Source: Balaenoptera acutorostrata (taxonomy: Eukaryota; Chordata; Mammalia; Artiodactyla; Balaenopteridae). From it: 64,000 bases of DNA. A program made the position numbers and the translations under genes. This document shows, piece by piece, positions 61,697 through 64,000 of this stretch (the first letter of the stretch is position 1; each line of letters opens with the position of its first letter). The notes under the pieces were generated by a model that did no database searches, had not been told where the DNA came from, and saw only the letters and a list, made by a program, of their open reading frames with translations. The stretch is taken from the NCBI RefSeq assembly GCF_949987535.1, contig NC_080078.1:53780207-53844206 (forward strand), read 5' to 3'.

Positions 61697-63490
61697 GTAT
61701 GTAAGTAGGTAGGTGTATGTTTAAGTTTACATAGAAAAACTTCTGGAAGGATATCACCCGATTGTACCCACTAGTACGCAACTTTTATATGCTTTGTTTG
61801 AATCTGTGACTACTTTTTTTTTTACCCTTTACTCTTAGTTCTTGTCAGCTGGAAAATTCAAAATCAGTTTTATTAATTCTTCCTCAGAGAGCTGAAAATA
61901 ACTCCCTGCCTCCCCTTGGACTTTTCTTCTCCAGGTTAAAGTCTCCGAATGTTCTCAGTGGCTCCTGCTGTTCTACCACCCTTACCTCCCCCTTCTAGAT
62001 CCCTCCACGCTGTCAACAGGTCTCTTAGGAGCAGTGCCAGAACCCAGATCTCCCTGACCAGCACTATTAATAGCAATCAGTTGATCTCCAGGACTGCTTT
62101 CTTCTTGGCTAATAAATTCTTCATTTTGAAATGTTATTTTAAAAGTCATGAAAGAAATTAGTCCTTAAGTCACATAAATTATTATAGTCTTTTTCTTCTG
62201 AGATGCCCCAAATGTATTGGAAATGCTAGGAAGGGCTCTATAATGGCAGTAATTGCATAGAACAGAAACAAAAGAATAACTATCATGTGTATAGTCCTTG
62301 AAGGAAGACCATGCAGGGGCACCAAGCAATTCCCAGGACAGAAGGAGAACAAGCATTGGGGGAGGGGCAGGGGGTGTTCTGGTCATATGCATACACACAC
62401 TCAAGGTTAGCCTACATGAACAGTCGAGAACCTTGAATTGAGTTCCTACAGATAAGGTGACAACTGATATAATAGCCTGGAAAATATAAATCAAGAATAA
62501 GACTTTAATAGGAAATATTTAAGGGGCTGAGGGTTAGAACTTCGTGTGAAATTGTCTTTTTTTATAGTTCCATGTCAAGGAAGTCTAGAACGACAAGTCA
62601 GTATGACACGGATGGGTTGTGACAGGTCTGCCTCTTGGCGTAACTGAGTGAGGCCTGGTCAGCTGAATACCCCAGCTGGTCACCTCCAGCACTAAGGGAA
62701 CTGCAGACACATTATATTTTTCCTATGTATGTTGATCCACTTCTCCCACACAAAAATATTCATTCAGAAGCCCTGGTATAAAAAGATATTTTTTTCTTGT
62801 CAGCTTCCATGGCTATTTTGAAAACATACATCATTGCAGTGGAGCAAAGAAAATATTCTCCATGCAACAGAAAGAGACATTTATAGTGCAAGCATTGATG
62901 GGCAGACCCCTGTTCATTAAGTCTGAACACTGCATTAATCTGTGCTGACATTATTTGGTTCAGAAATACCTATGGTTATGGGAAAGTAGATAAAGATTCT
63001 AATCCAATGTCTGAACTTGTAACCACTGCAAAGAACACCTGAGCATATTCTGCACTGGCCCATCAACCATGATACAAGAATATGAGCAGCCATGCACAGA
63101 AAAGCATGGAGCAGAGGTAAGTATGGGGCACAGACTAGCTTAGGATGTGAAAGAGAAACGAAAGAGCAAAAGACTACAAAGAACCAGAATGACCACAGCA
63201 TAGTGATCAGCATAGTAACATTTTTCCAACTCACTGCTAATAGAGGGTTTCCCACTTCTTTGTCAAGAAGGGCCTGGAATTAAAACTAGAACTATATGAG
63301 TTACAGCTGAACATTAAGTTTAGTTTAGTTTTTTTTTGGAAACCCGTTGTTTATTCAACCAATAAACTGACATTATATAAACATATGGGTCGGAACATTA
63401 CGCTGTTCAGTAAATTATTTCTGATTTATACCACTGTGTGGTTTCAGATCTTGTTAACAAGTTATTTTTCTCACATTTATAAAGTCCTGG
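61470..63490. other. Unique intron with one microsatellite
   Basis: Apart from the TA/TG/TAGG repeat at 61664 I see no element. The 106-109-codon minus-strand frames at 62165-62494 and 62935-63255 have no recognisable domain. Confidence 0.5.
61664..61720. repeat. Mixed (TA)n, (TG)n, (TAGG)n microsatellite
   Basis: A TATATGTGTG lead-in, then a TA run to about 61696, then GTATGTAAGTAGGTAGGTG. Confidence 0.9.
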
Positions 63491-63494
63491 GAAG

Positions 63495-63705
63495 GAAATG
63501 AATATTGACATTGAATGCTTGTTATAAGTCAGAGATTATAACAAATGTTTTAATATGTATCATTCCATTTAATGCTTATAAACTATGAGATTATTCTCAC
63601 TTACAAATGAAAGAAGTGAAGCTTAAGGAGGTTTATTAACCTGCCCAAAATCATACAGCTATTAACAGAAAGATCTAGCTTTAAAGTCAAAGTCTTCTAC
63701 TCCAC
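63495..63705 (-). mobile_element. MIR, antisense
   Basis: cattccatttaatgcttataaactatgagattattc, cttaaggaggtttattaacctgcccaaaatcatacagctatt. Confidence 0.68.
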
Positions 63706-63899
63706 CCAATGTTTATTCCCCCACAACACGCAACCTGAGGACCAAAAGACTCTTGTCAAGCGTATGTGCCCTGAATGATAGACCTAGAAAACAGGACCCC
63801 AATGGAGTAGGAACTGGACAATATCTCCACCAGTTCTTGTGAGCTACACATCACAACAGCACTATAACTGTTCATAGCTGTGGCTCCAAATATGCTTCT

Positions 63900-64000
63900 A
63901 AGGTTTCTCAATCTCAGCACTATTGACATTTGGGGTCATATGATTTTTTTGTTGTAAGGGGTGTCATGTGCATTGTGGGATGTTGAGCAGTATCCTTGGC
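63900..64000 (+). mobile_element. hAT-Charlie-type element, cut by the window end
   Basis: ggtttctcaatctcagcactattgacatttgggg then gtgcattgtgggatgttgagcagtatccttggc, the left half of a common mammalian DNA element. Confidence 0.65.

Overview
The window reads as nuclear DNA of a cetacean, or a close relative such as hippopotamus. Five tRNA-derived CHR-type SINEs are present, with the head and tail typical of whales and dolphins. I saw no BovB or Bov-tA of the ruminant type and no pig PRE-1. The rest is a usual mammalian background: L1 and L2 LINEs, MIR, MER5-type hAT elements, ERVL-MaLR LTRs and microsatellites. There are no bacterial-style operons. Most open frames are chance or repeat-derived.

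The one coding feature I can support is a 69-base exon at 32892-32960 on the minus strand, with good acceptor, branch-point and donor sequences. Its 23 codons match residues about 60-82 of phospholipase C beta-1 (PLCB1), in the N-terminal PH domain. The window therefore lies inside the very long PLCB1 gene. Positions 32961-64000 are the 3' part of the intron before this exon (probably intron 2). Positions 1-32891 are the 5' part of the intron after it (probably intron 3). I did not find the neighbouring exons.

Layout. 1-10 kb: DNA-transposon fossils, three old LTRs, an L1 3' end with a 20-bp target-site duplication, and a TG microsatellite inside an old repeat. 10-24 kb: four CHR SINEs, degenerate L1 ORF2 fragments (one split by an LTR), and two poly(A)-only retroinsertions with perfect duplications. 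25.5-27.7 kb: a long L2 cut first by an antisense L1 and then by a 230-bp pyrimidine tract. 32-36 kb: a SINE, the PLCB1 exon, an (AT)24 tract about 210 bp upstream of it, and antisense L2. 36-64 kb: scattered MIR, MER5, LTR and L1 pieces separated by long unique intronic stretches.

Nothing here looks like a new multi-gene system. The points worth a second look are the PLCB1 exon, a possible in-phase alternative terminal exon at 11120-11158, and the two tail-only retroinsertions. Repeat family names come from remembered consensus sequences and were not checked by a search.
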